From positions 1-64,000 of the forward strand of contig NZ_FNYH01000008.1 of NCBI RefSeq assembly GCF_900108915.1: a stretch of DNA of 64,000 bases, read 5' to 3'. The translations under genes were made by a program, and so were the position numbers. Below, one piece after another: positions 17,807-26,247 of the stretch; positions within the stretch are counted from its first letter, which is position 1, and the number at the start of each line of letters is the position of its first letter. Source of the stretch: Allopseudospirillum japonicum. GTDB lineage: Bacteria; Pseudomonadota; Gammaproteobacteria; Pseudomonadales; Halomonadaceae. Below the pieces are notes generated by a model. The model worked only from the letters and a program-made list of their open reading frames with translations. It ran no database searches and was not told the origin of the DNA.

Positions 17807-18255
17807 GCGGGGGTCTCCTCTGCTAATAAAGTTCCGCGCACACTGTAGGATTTACCACGGAAAAGGGCGATCAGTTGCCCGTTTTGGTTTTCAATACGCA
17901 CATCATAAGTGCCTGTGCGTCCTTTACGGGCTTTTTCCTCTGCCGTGGCTGTGAGCACATCGCCAAGTTTGGCCGGTGCGATATACTCAATACTGCATCC
18001 AGAGGCAACAGTGACCACATTGTAAGTATTGCAAGCAAAGGCAAAGGTTGAATCTGCCAAGGCAAAGATATAGCCGCCGTGGCAACTTTGATGGCCTTGA
18101 ATCATGGTGTCGCTGACAGACATTTGCAAACGTGCAAACCCAGGGGCAATTTTTACGATCTGCATCCCTAGGGTTTGGCTCGCCTGATCGCGCGCGAACA
18201 TGGCTTGTGCACAAGCTTGGGCTAAGGCTTGTGGATCTTGAGGGACCTTATTCAT
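17803..18255 (-). CDS. paaI: Hydroxyphenylacetyl-CoA thioesterase
   Basis: A protein of 150 residues with the hot-dog fold of PaaI thioesterases. GGYIFALADSTFAFACN contains the catalytic aspartate and the preceding GHQSCHGG the usual HGG. PaaI hydrolyses ring-hydroxylated CoA esters and so frees CoA from dead-end products. The ATG at 18255 overlaps the paaH stop by eight bases and has GGAGG eight bases upstream; the longer frame to 18321 lacks one. Confidence 0.94.
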   Translation of the reverse strand: MNKVPQDPQALAQACAQAMFARDQASQTLGMQIVKIAPGFARLQMSVSDTMIQGHQSCHGGYIFALADSTFAFACNTYNVVTVASGCSIEYIAPAKLGDVLTATAEEKARKGRTGTYDVRIENQNGQLIALFRGKSYSVRGTLLAEETPA

Positions 18256-19834
18256 AGAATACGCCTCCGCTATAAGCTTTACGACGTAGTAATAGGGCTG
18301 GGCGGTATCTATCTTCTGCATAACTGGCTTGCAGATGGGCTAAGACTTGATAAATACGTGCTAACCCGACCTCCTGGGCCCAAGCGAGAGGACCACGGGG
18401 ATAATTCACCCCATTTTGCATGGCGATGTCGGCATCTTGTGGGTTACAAACCCCTTGTAAGACAGCATCTGCAGCCTCATTGGCTAACATGGCGAGCGTC
18501 CGCATCACCACAAGGGCCGGCGTGTCTTCCATCACGGACACTTGAATTCCCAAGGCTTGTAACCAACCCACGACTTGGGTTACAGCCGTTTCTGAGGTGG
18601 AATCCGCCGCAGCAATGGCTAAGTGCGTGGTCTTGGCATAATCCAAGGCTAAATCCAATACCACCAATTGACTGATGCCTTCTACGACGGCGCGTTCACT
18701 GGCCATACGTCCATCGGTCAGAGCCACACAGGCATCACCAATACGTAAAAGACCATCTTGCGTACGTCCTGCGTTAGCGCGTTGATGCATTGGAATACCA
18801 GCGGCTTGGCTACGTGTAATCAAAGCCTGTGCAGGTCCTAAATTGCCCTCAAGCAAAATCTCGCTGGGAGCCGGTGCTGCAGTGGCATAGTTCACAGCTT
18901 GCTTCGCCTGTGCATGTACAAGGGCGCCGGCGGTTTCTGTGTAAGCATAAAAACCTTGACCGCTTTTGCGCCCTAGACGTCCACCTTCCACTAAAGCTTT
19001 TTGAATTAACGAGGGTTTAAAGCGCGGATCTTGATAGTAGGCACTGAAAACGGAGCTGGTCACCGCATAATTCACATCATGCCCAATCAGATCCATCAAT
19101 TCGAAAGGTCCCATGCGAAACCCACCGGCATCACGCATCAGTGCATCAAGGGTTGCCACAGAGGCAGCCCCTTCCTCTAATAGGCGTAAGCTTTCCGCGT
19201 AAAAAGGGCGTGCGACCCGATTCACAATAAAACCTGGGGTGGAGCTAGCATAGACGCTTTGTTTGCCCCAAGCTTTGGCGGTGGCGTACAAGCATTGGGC
19301 AACCTCAGGTGCGGTTGCTAAACCAGAAATCACTTCCACCAGTTTCATAATGGGGGCTGGGTTAAAAAAGTGCAGTCCGGCAAAACGTTGTGGCTGGGCT
19401 AAAGGAGCAGCAATTGAGGTAATCGAAATCGAAGAGGTATTTGAAGTCAGTAAAGTATGTGGACGGCAAAGACTTTCAAGCTCGGCAAAGACTTTTTGTT
19501 TAATCTCTAGGTTTTCTACGATAGCTTCAATCACCAAATCGACTGGCGCAAAATCTGCTAAGGTGTTGACCGCTTGTATACGTCCACAAAGTTGATCGGC
19601 ATCGGCTTGGCTGAGCTTGCCTTTGGCAACGAGTTTGCTCAATCCTTGCGCGGTTTTGTCGATACCTTGTTGGGCAGCGCCTTCGGCGGCATCATACAGT
19701 AACACCTGATGCCCATACGCCGCAGCGACTTGGGTAATCCCCGCCCCCATAGCGCCTGCACCAACCACACCAATGACGGCCTCTGGTGTGAGTGCGCCTT
19801 GGGCGTCTAATAATTCCGTGGGAATTTTATGCAT
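18248..19834 (-). CDS. paaH: 3-hydroxyadipyl-CoA dehydrogenase
   Basis: A protein of 528 residues. An N-terminal NAD-binding fold (GVVGAGAMGAGITQVAA) is followed by a 3-hydroxyacyl-CoA dehydrogenase helical domain (FFNPAPIMKLVEVI, GFIVNRVARPFY) and a second dehydrogenase-like helical domain near the C-terminus (from about residue 420). It oxidises 3-hydroxyadipyl-CoA to 3-oxoadipyl-CoA. It is about 50 residues longer than E. coli PaaH (475), with the extra length around 310-400. It lies 15 bases downstream of paaG. Confidence 0.95.
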   Translation of the reverse strand: MHKIPTELLDAQGALTPEAVIGVVGAGAMGAGITQVAAAYGHQVLLYDAAEGAAQQGIDKTAQGLSKLVAKGKLSQADADQLCGRIQAVNTLADFAPVDLVIEAIVENLEIKQKVFAELESLCRPHTLLTSNTSSISITSIAAPLAQPQRFAGLHFFNPAPIMKLVEVISGLATAPEVAQCLYATAKAWGKQSVYASSTPGFIVNRVARPFYAESLRLLEEGAASVATLDALMRDAGGFRMGPFELMDLIGHDVNYAVTSSVFSAYYQDPRFKPSLIQKALVEGGRLGRKSGQGFYAYTETAGALVHAQAKQAVNYATAAPAPSEILLEGNLGPAQALITRSQAAGIPMHQRANAGRTQDGLLRIGDACVALTDGRMASERAVVEGISQLVVLDLALDYAKTTHLAIAAADSTSETAVTQVVGWLQALGIQVSVMEDTPALVVMRTLAMLANEAADAVLQGVCNPQDADIAMQNGVNYPRGPLAWAQEVGLARIYQVLAHLQASYAEDRYRPALLLRRKAYSGGVFYE

Positions 19835-19849
19835 TATGTGCTCCTTGTC

Positions 19850-20641
19850 TTAGCGGCCGCTAAATTCTGGCTGGCGTTTTTCCATAAAAGCGGCCACCCC
19901 TTCGCGATAATCTTGGGTGCGTCCTGCTAAACGCTGCAAATCACGTTCTAAATCCAATTGCTGATCGAACGTATTGGTCGCACTGGCATTGAGGGCACGT
20001 TTAATTAGCGCCAGTCCTTGGGTGGGTTGGGTTGCCAAGAAGCGGGCTTTCTCAAGCACGGTATCCATCAGGGCGTCATCCTCGACCACCTGCCAAATCA
20101 TGCCCCATTGTTGGGCTTGTTCGGCGCTGATTTTATCGCCTAACATGGCTAACGCGGTGGCACGGGCTTGACCAACCAAACGTGGTAAAGTCCAAGTACC
20201 ACCAGAATCAGGAATTAAGCCAATTTTGCAGAAGGCTTGAATAAAACTGGCTGAGCGTGCGGCATATACAAGGTCGCAAGCAAGGGCAATGTTGGCCCCT
20301 GCCCCTGCCGCCACGCCATTGACCGCGCAGATCACAGGCATCGGCAGATCACGTAGCATACGCATTAAGGGGTTGTAGTTTTTCTCAATCGAAGCCCCTA
20401 AATCCGGTGCTTGTGCATCTGGTGCGACATTACGATCGGATAAGTCCTGCCCTGCGCAAAAACCACGGCCTGCACCTGTGATCACGAGACAACGCACTTG
20501 GGAATCTTTGCGTGCGGCTTTTAGGGCATCTTTGACTTCGGCGTGCATGTCGGCATTAAAGCTGTTGAGATTGGCCGGACGGTTCAGCGTCAGGACAGCC
20601 ACACCCGCGTTAACTGTGTATTCAATACAGGTATAAGTCAT
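19850..20641 (-). CDS. paaG: 2-(1,2-epoxy-1,2-dihydrophenyl)acetyl-CoA isomerase
   Basis: A protein of 263 residues of the crotonase family, one residue from the E. coli length. It turns the ring epoxide into oxepin-CoA. The GRGFCAGQDLSD segment with its aspartate, NGVAAGAGANIALACDLVYA for the oxyanion hole, and the SGGTWTLPRLVG motif are typical of PaaG and differ from PaaF, which has the paired glutamates of hydratases. I chose the ATG at 20641 (MTYTCIEY); it follows the paaF stop by four bases. Confidence 0.95.
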   Translation of the reverse strand: MTYTCIEYTVNAGVAVLTLNRPANLNSFNADMHAEVKDALKAARKDSQVRCLVITGAGRGFCAGQDLSDRNVAPDAQAPDLGASIEKNYNPLMRMLRDLPMPVICAVNGVAAGAGANIALACDLVYAARSASFIQAFCKIGLIPDSGGTWTLPRLVGQARATALAMLGDKISAEQAQQWGMIWQVVEDDALMDTVLEKARFLATQPTQGLALIKRALNASATNTFDQQLDLERDLQRLAGRTQDYREGVAAFMEKRQPEFSGR

Positions 20642-20645
20642 AGCA

Positions 20646-21419
20646 CTAGCATCCTTTATAAAGGGGTTGGCGTTTTTCCATAAAGGCTTGAATGCCTTCA
20701 TTGCGGTCTTGGGTGGCTGCCAATAAGGTAAAGGCTTTGCGCTCGTATTGCAGGCCAGTGGCTAAATCCATATCCAAGGCTTTGAGGAGGACGTCTTTCG
20801 CTTGTTGTACGGCTAAAGGCGCTTTGCGGGCGATGGTCCGCGCGATGCTTTGCGCACGTTCTAAGGTGAGCTCAGCTTGGGTGATTTCAGAAATTAAGCC
20901 GGCTTCATACGCACGTTGCGCACTGATGGGCTCTCCAGTGAGGACCATCTGCATCGCAGTACTTTTACCGACAGCTCTAAGTAAACGTTGCGTACCACCA
21001 GCTCCTGGAATGATGCCGAGGTTAATTTCTGGTTGCCCAAATTGGGCTTGGTGGCCGGCAATCAGAATATCCGCATGCATGGCGAGCTCGCAGCCACCAC
21101 CAAGGGCAAATCCATTGACTGCGGCAATGATAGGTTTAGGAAATTGACTGATGCGCTTCCAGTAACCAACACGTGGATCTTGCAGGACACCCACAGCATC
21201 CAAGGTTGCCATTTCCTTGATATCTGCGCCGGCAGCAAAAGCGCGTTGGCTGCCTGTGATCACCACAGCAGCAATACGGTCATCTTGCGCACTTTGATCG
21301 AGAATATCCGCGAGTTCGCCTAGTAAAGCGGTATTGAGGGCATTAAGAGCCTCTGGCCGGTGCAAGGTTAGCGTGAGCACGCCAGCCTCTGGGCCATCAA
21401 GCAGAAGGTAATTTGGCAT
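20646..21419 (-). CDS. paaF: 2,3-dehydroadipyl-CoA hydratase
   Basis: A protein of 257 residues of the crotonase family. AAVNGFALGGGCELAMHADI and GQPEINLGIIPGAGGTQRLLRAVGK carry the two catalytic glutamates of enoyl-CoA hydratases. It hydrates 2,3-didehydroadipyl-CoA. First gene of the leftward run; ATG at 21419 has GGGGAG upstream. The 460-base gap to the divergent paaN should hold both promoters. Confidence 0.94.
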   Translation of the reverse strand: MPNYLLLDGPEAGVLTLTLHRPEALNALNTALLGELADILDQSAQDDRIAAVVITGSQRAFAAGADIKEMATLDAVGVLQDPRVGYWKRISQFPKPIIAAVNGFALGGGCELAMHADILIAGHQAQFGQPEINLGIIPGAGGTQRLLRAVGKSTAMQMVLTGEPISAQRAYEAGLISEITQAELTLERAQSIARTIARKAPLAVQQAKDVLLKALDMDLATGLQYERKAFTLLAATQDRNEGIQAFMEKRQPLYKGC

Positions 21420-21881
21420 AGACTCCCCACAGGCTAAATTAGCCTCTAGCATCACTTTGTTATTCTTGTGGGCCAAGCCCATTGGCTTAGCTTGAGTGCA
21501 AATCTTTCAATGCGTGTGAAGCGCATAGCAAAAATTGCGCTAAATCAGTATATCTAAAAAGGGATACAGATCAATACATAAGAAAAGACTTTATGTATCG
21601 CATGTGGCAAAAAGCCGCATAGGCAAAAGCAAAAAAATTATTTGTATGACCTAGATAGCTAGCAAAGATTGACTGTCGGGTTTATAGTGAAAATCAAAGT
21701 TTCAATGCATGCAGGTGCAGTTGAGTTAATTTAAAGTGTTACAAAAAATTTGATATTGTCTTTAGCTATGTTTACCTTTGCCAAGGTGTCCTACCTTGTT
21801 GCTCTGGTGATGTTTGACGATCAGTTAGCCAACAAGTGATAACAAAATCAATAAAATGTACCCAGCAGGAGAGATCTTCCT
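21420..21881. other. Divergent promoter region between paaF and paaN
   Basis: About 460 AT-rich bases without a gene. An inverted repeat ATACATAA-nine bases-TTATGTAT lies at 21574-21598, a smaller one (ATGCG-seven-CGCAT) at about 21510-21526, and a GATACA at 21563-21568. These are candidate sites for PaaX or a global regulator. I did not find the E. coli type PaaX box built on TGATTCG. A GCAGGAGAG Shine-Dalgarno site precedes paaN. Confidence 0.5.
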
Positions 21882-23552
21882 ATGAGTGATGCGCAAGCGC
21901 TATTTGCAACCCACCAAGCCACATTGCAGCAAGCTTTAGAGGCGATTCAAACACGTGATTATTGGACGCCCTATTCAGAGATGCCCAGTAAGCGGATCTA
22001 TGGAGAAAATGCAGAAGCAGAAGGCAAGGCGGCTTTCGAAAGTTATTTAAACGCCCGTTTTGAACTTGCTGGTGTACCAGAGGTTGCAGACGTAGGCGAG
22101 GAAGCTTCTCCCTATGGTATCGAGCTCAATATCCGTTACCCACAACCTGATCCGCAAGCCTTGATTGCGCGGATGCAAGCGGCTTTACCTGCATGGCGGG
22201 ATGCAGGTGTGGATGCACGTGCTGGGGTGTGTATGGAGATTTTGCAGCGTTTAAATCAACGCAGCTTTGAAATTGCCCATGCGGTGATGCACACCACAGG
22301 ACAAGCCTTTATGATGGCTTTCCAAGCGGGTGGCCCTCATGCACAAGATCGTGGTTTGGAAGCGGTCGCTTATGCCTATGCAGAAATGAAAAAAGTCCCT
22401 GAAAATGCGACTTGGACCAAGCCACAAGGGAAAAACCCGCCTCTAGTCATGCACAAGCGTTTCCATATTGTACCGCGTGGGATTAGTTTAGTGATTGCTT
22501 GTTCCACCTTCCCCACTTGGAATACTTATCCAGGGCTTTTTGCCAGCTTAGTCACAGGTAACCCTGTGATTGTGAAACCTCATCCAGGTGCGGTCTTGCC
22601 TGTGGCGATTTCGGTGAAGATTGCTCAACAAGTGTTAGAAGAAGCGGGTTTTGATCCTGCCTTGGTCTCTATGGCGGCGGATTCCAGTCAAGCGCCGATA
22701 ACCAAAACGCTCGCTTTAGATCCTGCTGTCAAGTTGATTGACTTTACCGGTTCTACGGCTTTTGGGGATTGGCTAGAAGAAAACGCACGTCAAGCCCAAG
22801 TCTTCACTGAAAAAGCCGGCGTCAATAGTATTGTGATTGATAGCGTGCAAGACATGAAAGCTGTGGCGCGCAACCTTGCCTTTACTTTGAGTTTATATTC
22901 AGGGCAAATGTGTACGACCACCCAAGCGATCTATGTGCCACGCACTGGGATTAAAACCGCGGAAGGTTCGCTTTCCTTTGATGAGGTGGCACAAGCGCTT
23001 GCCACGGCAACGAGTAAATTCCTTGCAGATAATGACCGTGCGTGTGCTGTTTTGGGAGCAGTGCAATCATGTGCTACCGCGGAACGTATTGAGCAATGCA
23101 CGGCTTTAGGTGAGGTGGTACTCGCGAGCGAAAGCCGCCAACATCCAGAGTTTGCGAATGCGCGTGTGCGTACCCCCTTGATTTTAAAGGTCGATGCGCA
23201 AGATAAGGCGACTTATAGCGAAGAACGCTTTGGCCCGATTGCCTTTATCATTGCCACCGACAGTACAGAACATAGCCTGAATTTAGCCCGTGAAGTGATT
23301 AACGAAAAAGGCGCCATTACTTTAGGCGTCTATTCCACAGATGCGCAGGTTTTAGAGGCTGCAGAAGCGCTGGCAATCGATGTAAAAGTAGCGCTTTCTT
23401 GTAACCTAGATGGTGGTGTATTTGTGAACCAATCGGCTGCGTTTAGCGACTTTCACGCGACTGGGGGTAACCCAGCGGCGAATGCCTCTTTAACAGATAC
23501 GGCTTTTGTGGCACGTCGTTTTGTGATTGTGCAAAGCCGTCGTCACGCTTAA
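21882..23552 (+). CDS. paaN: PaaN-type aldehyde dehydrogenase of phenylacetate degradation
   Basis: A protein of 556 residues of the aldehyde dehydrogenase superfamily, PaaN subfamily. It has the catalytic cysteine in SGQMCTTTQ, the general-base glutamate in FTEKAGVNS, and an N-terminal region of about 100 residues not found in ordinary members. It is thought to oxidise 3-oxo-5,6-dehydrosuberyl-CoA semialdehyde, the job of the dehydrogenase half of E. coli PaaZ. It lacks the MaoC-like hydrolase half of PaaZ (681 residues). An intrinsic terminator follows directly. Confidence 0.93.
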   Translation: MSDAQALFATHQATLQQALEAIQTRDYWTPYSEMPSKRIYGENAEAEGKAAFESYLNARFELAGVPEVADVGEEASPYGIELNIRYPQPDPQALIARMQAALPAWRDAGVDARAGVCMEILQRLNQRSFEIAHAVMHTTGQAFMMAFQAGGPHAQDRGLEAVAYAYAEMKKVPENATWTKPQGKNPPLVMHKRFHIVPRGISLVIACSTFPTWNTYPGLFASLVTGNPVIVKPHPGAVLPVAISVKIAQQVLEEAGFDPALVSMAADSSQAPITKTLALDPAVKLIDFTGSTAFGDWLEENARQAQVFTEKAGVNSIVIDSVQDMKAVARNLAFTLSLYSGQMCTTTQAIYVPRTGIKTAEGSLSFDEVAQALATATSKFLADNDRACAVLGAVQSCATAERIEQCTALGEVVLASESRQHPEFANARVRTPLILKVDAQDKATYSEERFGPIAFIIATDSTEHSLNLAREVINEKGAITLGVYSTDAQVLEAAEALAIDVKVALSCNLDGGVFVNQSAAFSDFHATGGNPAANASLTDTAFVARRFVIVQSRRHA

Positions 23553-23575
23553 GAGATTCAGTTAACAAAGGACAG

Positions 23576-23607
23576 AGGTGAAGTTATCAACTAACTTCAC
23601 CTTTTTT
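23576..23607 (+). terminator. Intrinsic terminator between paaN and paaY
   Basis: AGGTGAAGTT (23576-23585) pairs perfectly with AACTTCACCT (23593-23602) around a seven-base loop, followed by six T. It splits paaN from paaY although both point the same way. Confidence 0.9.
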
Positions 23608-23644
23608 ATGTATTCATAACCAGAATATCCAAGGAGATCTTAAA

Positions 23645-24244
23645 ATGCCTTGTTATCGTTTAGAAGGGGTCACGCCGGTTGTCGATCCCAGTGCCTATGT
23701 ACATCCAACGGCTGTATTAATTGGTGATGTCATTGTTGGGCCTGGGGTTTATGTGGGTCCCAATGCGTGCTTGCGTGGCGATTTCGGACGCTTGATTTTA
23801 GAAAAAGGTGCCAATATCCAAGATACTTGCGTGATGCATGGCTTTCCAGGGACAGATACTGTGGTTGAGGAAGATGGCCATATTGGTCATGGCGCGGTTT
23901 TGCATGGTTGTCGTGTGGGTCGTAATGCCTTAATTGGCATGAATGCGGTCATTATGGATGGGGCCGTGATTGGTGAAGCCTCTATTGTCGCGGCCACCGC
24001 CTTTGTGAAAGCAGGTTTTGAGTGTGCGCCTCGATCCTTAGTCGTCGGTGCGCCAGCCGAGGTGAAGCGTCAACTCAGTGAGCAAGAAATTGCTTGGAAA
24101 GTGGCTGGAACCCAAGAATATCAGCGTCTAGTGACCCGTTGCCACGATAGTTTGCAAGAATGTGTCCCCTTAACCCAAGTGGAAGCACAACGCCCAAGAG
24201 TTAACGCCGGTGAAGTCAAACCCAAATACCAAACCAACCCATAG
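23645..24244 (+). CDS. paaY: PaaY hexapeptide thioesterase / gamma-carbonic-anhydrase fold protein
   Basis: A protein of 199 residues with the left-handed beta-helix fold of gamma-carbonic anhydrases, shown by hexapeptide repeats such as [20 protein letters not shown] and by the metal-binding histidines ([17 protein letters not shown]). PaaY of the phenylacetate route hydrolyses dead-end CoA esters such as 2-hydroxycyclohepta-1,4,6-triene-1-formyl-CoA. AAGGAG lies upstream of the ATG. The next gene starts nine bases after its stop. Confidence 0.93.
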   Translation: MPCYRLEGVTPVVDPSAYVHPTAVLIGDVIVGPGVYVGPNACLRGDFGRLILEKGANIQDTCVMHGFPGTDTVVEEDGHIGHGAVLHGCRVGRNALIGMNAVIMDGAVIGEASIVAATAFVKAGFECAPRSLVVGAPAEVKRQLSEQEIAWKVAGTQEYQRLVTRCHDSLQECVPLTQVEAQRPRVNAGEVKPKYQTNP

Positions 24245-24253
24245 GTTCAACGT

Positions 24254-25039
24254 ATGCAATACCAATTGATTTGTGTCGAACGCCAAGGTGCTGTCGGTAT
24301 CTTGCGTCTGAATCGTCCGGAAGTGCTCAATGCTTTATCTGTGGCTTTGGTTGCTGAACTTGGCCATGCGATTCGCGCCTTTAATCAGGAGGATCAGATC
24401 GGTGCTTTATTATTGCTTGGGAGTGAGAAAGCCTTTGCCGCAGGTGCGGATATTAAGGATATGCAAGATAAGGCTTTTGTGGATTTGTTCCTAAGCGATT
24501 TTCCGCATCTTGCAGGCGATGGCTGGCAAGCTTTGCAGCAAGGCCGTAAACCTATTATTGCCGCGGTTGCCGGTTTTGCGTTAGGGGGTGGTTGCGAGCT
24601 TGCGATGGCCTGTGATTTTATTTTGGCAGCAGAAAATGCCAAGTTTGGCCAGCCTGAAGTCAATATAGGTACTTTACCCGGCGCAGGCGGTACACAACGT
24701 TTAACCCGTGCAGTCGGCAAGGCTAAAGCTATGGAAATGTGTCTGACAGGGCGCATGATGGATGCGCAAGAAGCTGAGCGCGCAGGTTTAGTGAGTCGGA
24801 TTGTACCACTGGCAGATTTGGAAGCAGAAGCACTGAAGGTCGCCACGAAAATTGCTGCGCAATCGCGCCCTGTGACTTTGATGATTAAAGAAGCGGTCAA
24901 CCAAGCCTTTGAATCATCTTTAGCCGATGGTTTAAAGCTAGAGCGCCGCTTATTTGCTAGTAGTTTCGCCCTAGAAGATCAAAAAGAAGGGATGCGTGCT
25001 TTTGTAGAAAAACGCCGACCTGAGTTTAAACATCGTTAA
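24254..25039 (+). CDS. Additional enoyl-CoA hydratase (crotonase family)
   Basis: A protein of 261 residues with both hydratase glutamates (GGGCELAMACDF and GQPEVNIGTLPGAGGTQRL). It is a second PaaF-like enzyme in the locus, co-transcribed with paaY. It could be a backup dehydroadipyl-CoA hydratase, a short-chain hydratase, or a replacement for a step whose usual enzyme is missing here. Sequence alone does not decide. Confidence 0.88.
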   Translation: MQYQLICVERQGAVGILRLNRPEVLNALSVALVAELGHAIRAFNQEDQIGALLLLGSEKAFAAGADIKDMQDKAFVDLFLSDFPHLAGDGWQALQQGRKPIIAAVAGFALGGGCELAMACDFILAAENAKFGQPEVNIGTLPGAGGTQRLTRAVGKAKAMEMCLTGRMMDAQEAERAGLVSRIVPLADLEAEALKVATKIAAQSRPVTLMIKEAVNQAFESSLADGLKLERRLFASSFALEDQKEGMRAFVEKRRPEFKHR

Positions 25040-25048
25040 TCTGGGTAG

Positions 25049-25081
25049 AAAAACAGGTTGGGTGCTGTACTTGCCCAACCT
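25049..25081 (-). terminator. Intrinsic terminator of the paaX operon
   Basis: AGGTTGGG and CCCAACCT (25055-25062 and 25074-25081) pair perfectly with an 11-base loop. On the minus strand the stem is followed by GTTTTTC, so it mainly ends transcription from the paaX side and sits between two convergent operons. Confidence 0.75.
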
Positions 25082-25099
25082 TGCAAGTTCACCTTTTTC

Positions 25100-25624
25100 C
25101 TACTTAGGTAATATAAGATTGACTAGCTTCCAAGAAAGGCCACGACGTTCAAGGATAAATCTTGTTTCCTTGCCCTGCTCATTCGGGACCCATACGGAGA
25201 ATTGACTGCTTGAGTCATAGGAAAAACGTGCATTTTTGAACAAATCGTCTTTTTCAGGGGGCGGTGTCTGATCACGAGACGGCGCATCTTTAACAGGCTG
25301 TTTGCCTTCCATGATGGCGGCAAGTCCACTGGGTGTTACAAAAGAATCTACCATGCCATCAACGACTTGAGCAGCTAATCCCACAGCCAGAGCGGCAAAA
25401 GGATTGTCTTGCATGGCGACGCCTGATTTTTTCATCATGGAAGCATTGAGTTGTTCTTTGATGTTCTGACGCAAGGTGGGAAATTCGATATTTTCCGACA
25501 TTTTTTCAGCATCATTTTCTGCTATCCCTGTTTTAATTGCGGCAACAGTGATATAGGGGCCAGCTGCAAGATAACCAATAAATAAGGCGACTAGCATGGC
25601 TAGGCTCACGATGATTTTTTTCAT
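25100..25624 (-). CDS. DUF2939-like exported or membrane-anchored protein
   Basis: A protein of 174 residues with an N-terminal hydrophobic helix (MKKIIVSLAMLVALFIGYLA) and then the GPYITVAAIKTGIAENDAE start typical of DUF2939 proteins, whose function is unknown. The rest is predicted to face the periplasm. The ATG at 25624 fits the signal anchor; upstream codons add a basic stretch that belongs to the preceding gene's end. Last gene of the paaX operon. Confidence 0.75.
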   Translation of the reverse strand: MKKIIVSLAMLVALFIGYLAAGPYITVAAIKTGIAENDAEKMSENIEFPTLRQNIKEQLNASMMKKSGVAMQDNPFAALAVGLAAQVVDGMVDSFVTPSGLAAIMEGKQPVKDAPSRDQTPPPEKDDLFKNARFSYDSSSQFSVWVPNEQGKETRFILERRGLSWKLVNLILPK

Positions 25625-25659
25625 ATCTACCCTTGGTGCGGTTACTGGAATGATTTTGA

Positions 25660-26235
25660 TCAATTTTCTGTTGGCAAAGCTTCGGGTGCTTGATAATGCT
25701 CTGGCCATACACGTGCTACCACAGGGGAAGTCCGGCTTAAGCTATGACAGGTATCCAGGATAAAAGGTGTATGTCCTTGCCTTTGGTGATGATCTCGCAA
25801 AGCTTCATACATGGTTTGATAGGCTGAAGTCGCCATAGGGCCCAGGAGTTCTGTAAGATGGGTGCAGCCTTTCACACCACCTAGACGATCTTTGACCGCA
25901 CGATTCCAACCCGGACCAATTTGTAAGCCAATTAAGGCTTTATACGCTGTGCTAATACTATGGCAGTGATTAAAAGGAGCATATTCTGTACTGGCGGCAG
26001 CATCGACAATATTCAGATCTAAATCTAGGGTGAGCCTGAGCCACATTGCATGGATGGGTTCTCCAGCGGGGATTTGCCCATTTCTGTCGTCATTATCCAC
26101 AGCATAAGTTTTAATATCTGTCATATGGCCTTCAATATCCCAAAGACCATCGGCACGCTGATAACCGCGGCAAGTCACTGTACGTGTATGTAATAAGCGA
26201 CGTTCAGCGGTTGCTGGAGGTAGGGTATTTGTCAT
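25660..26235 (-). CDS. DUF2889-like protein
   Basis: A protein of 191 residues, soluble, starting with RRLLHTRTVTCRGYQRADGLWDIEGHMTDIKTY in spirit of DUF2889: a paired-basic opening, a DGLWDIEGHMTD core, then MWLRLTLDLDLNI and GCTHLTELLG. Function is unknown; relatives are often seen next to aromatic-degradation genes. It lies 12 bases downstream of paaX, so it is in the same transcript. Confidence 0.75.
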   Translation of the reverse strand: MTNTLPPATAERRLLHTRTVTCRGYQRADGLWDIEGHMTDIKTYAVDNDDRNGQIPAGEPIHAMWLRLTLDLDLNIVDAAASTEYAPFNHCHSISTAYKALIGLQIGPGWNRAVKDRLGGVKGCTHLTELLGPMATSAYQTMYEALRDHHQRQGHTPFILDTCHSLSRTSPVVARVWPEHYQAPEALPTEN

Positions 26236-26247
26236 TTGATTCAGTCC

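Noticed and set aside
18229-18675. Plus-strand ORF of 148 codons
   Set aside because: It lies antisense within paaH and shows no domain; a shadow frame.
21420-21881. E. coli type PaaX box
   Set aside because: The TGATTCG core is not present; only weaker TGATAC-like and inverted-repeat candidates were found.
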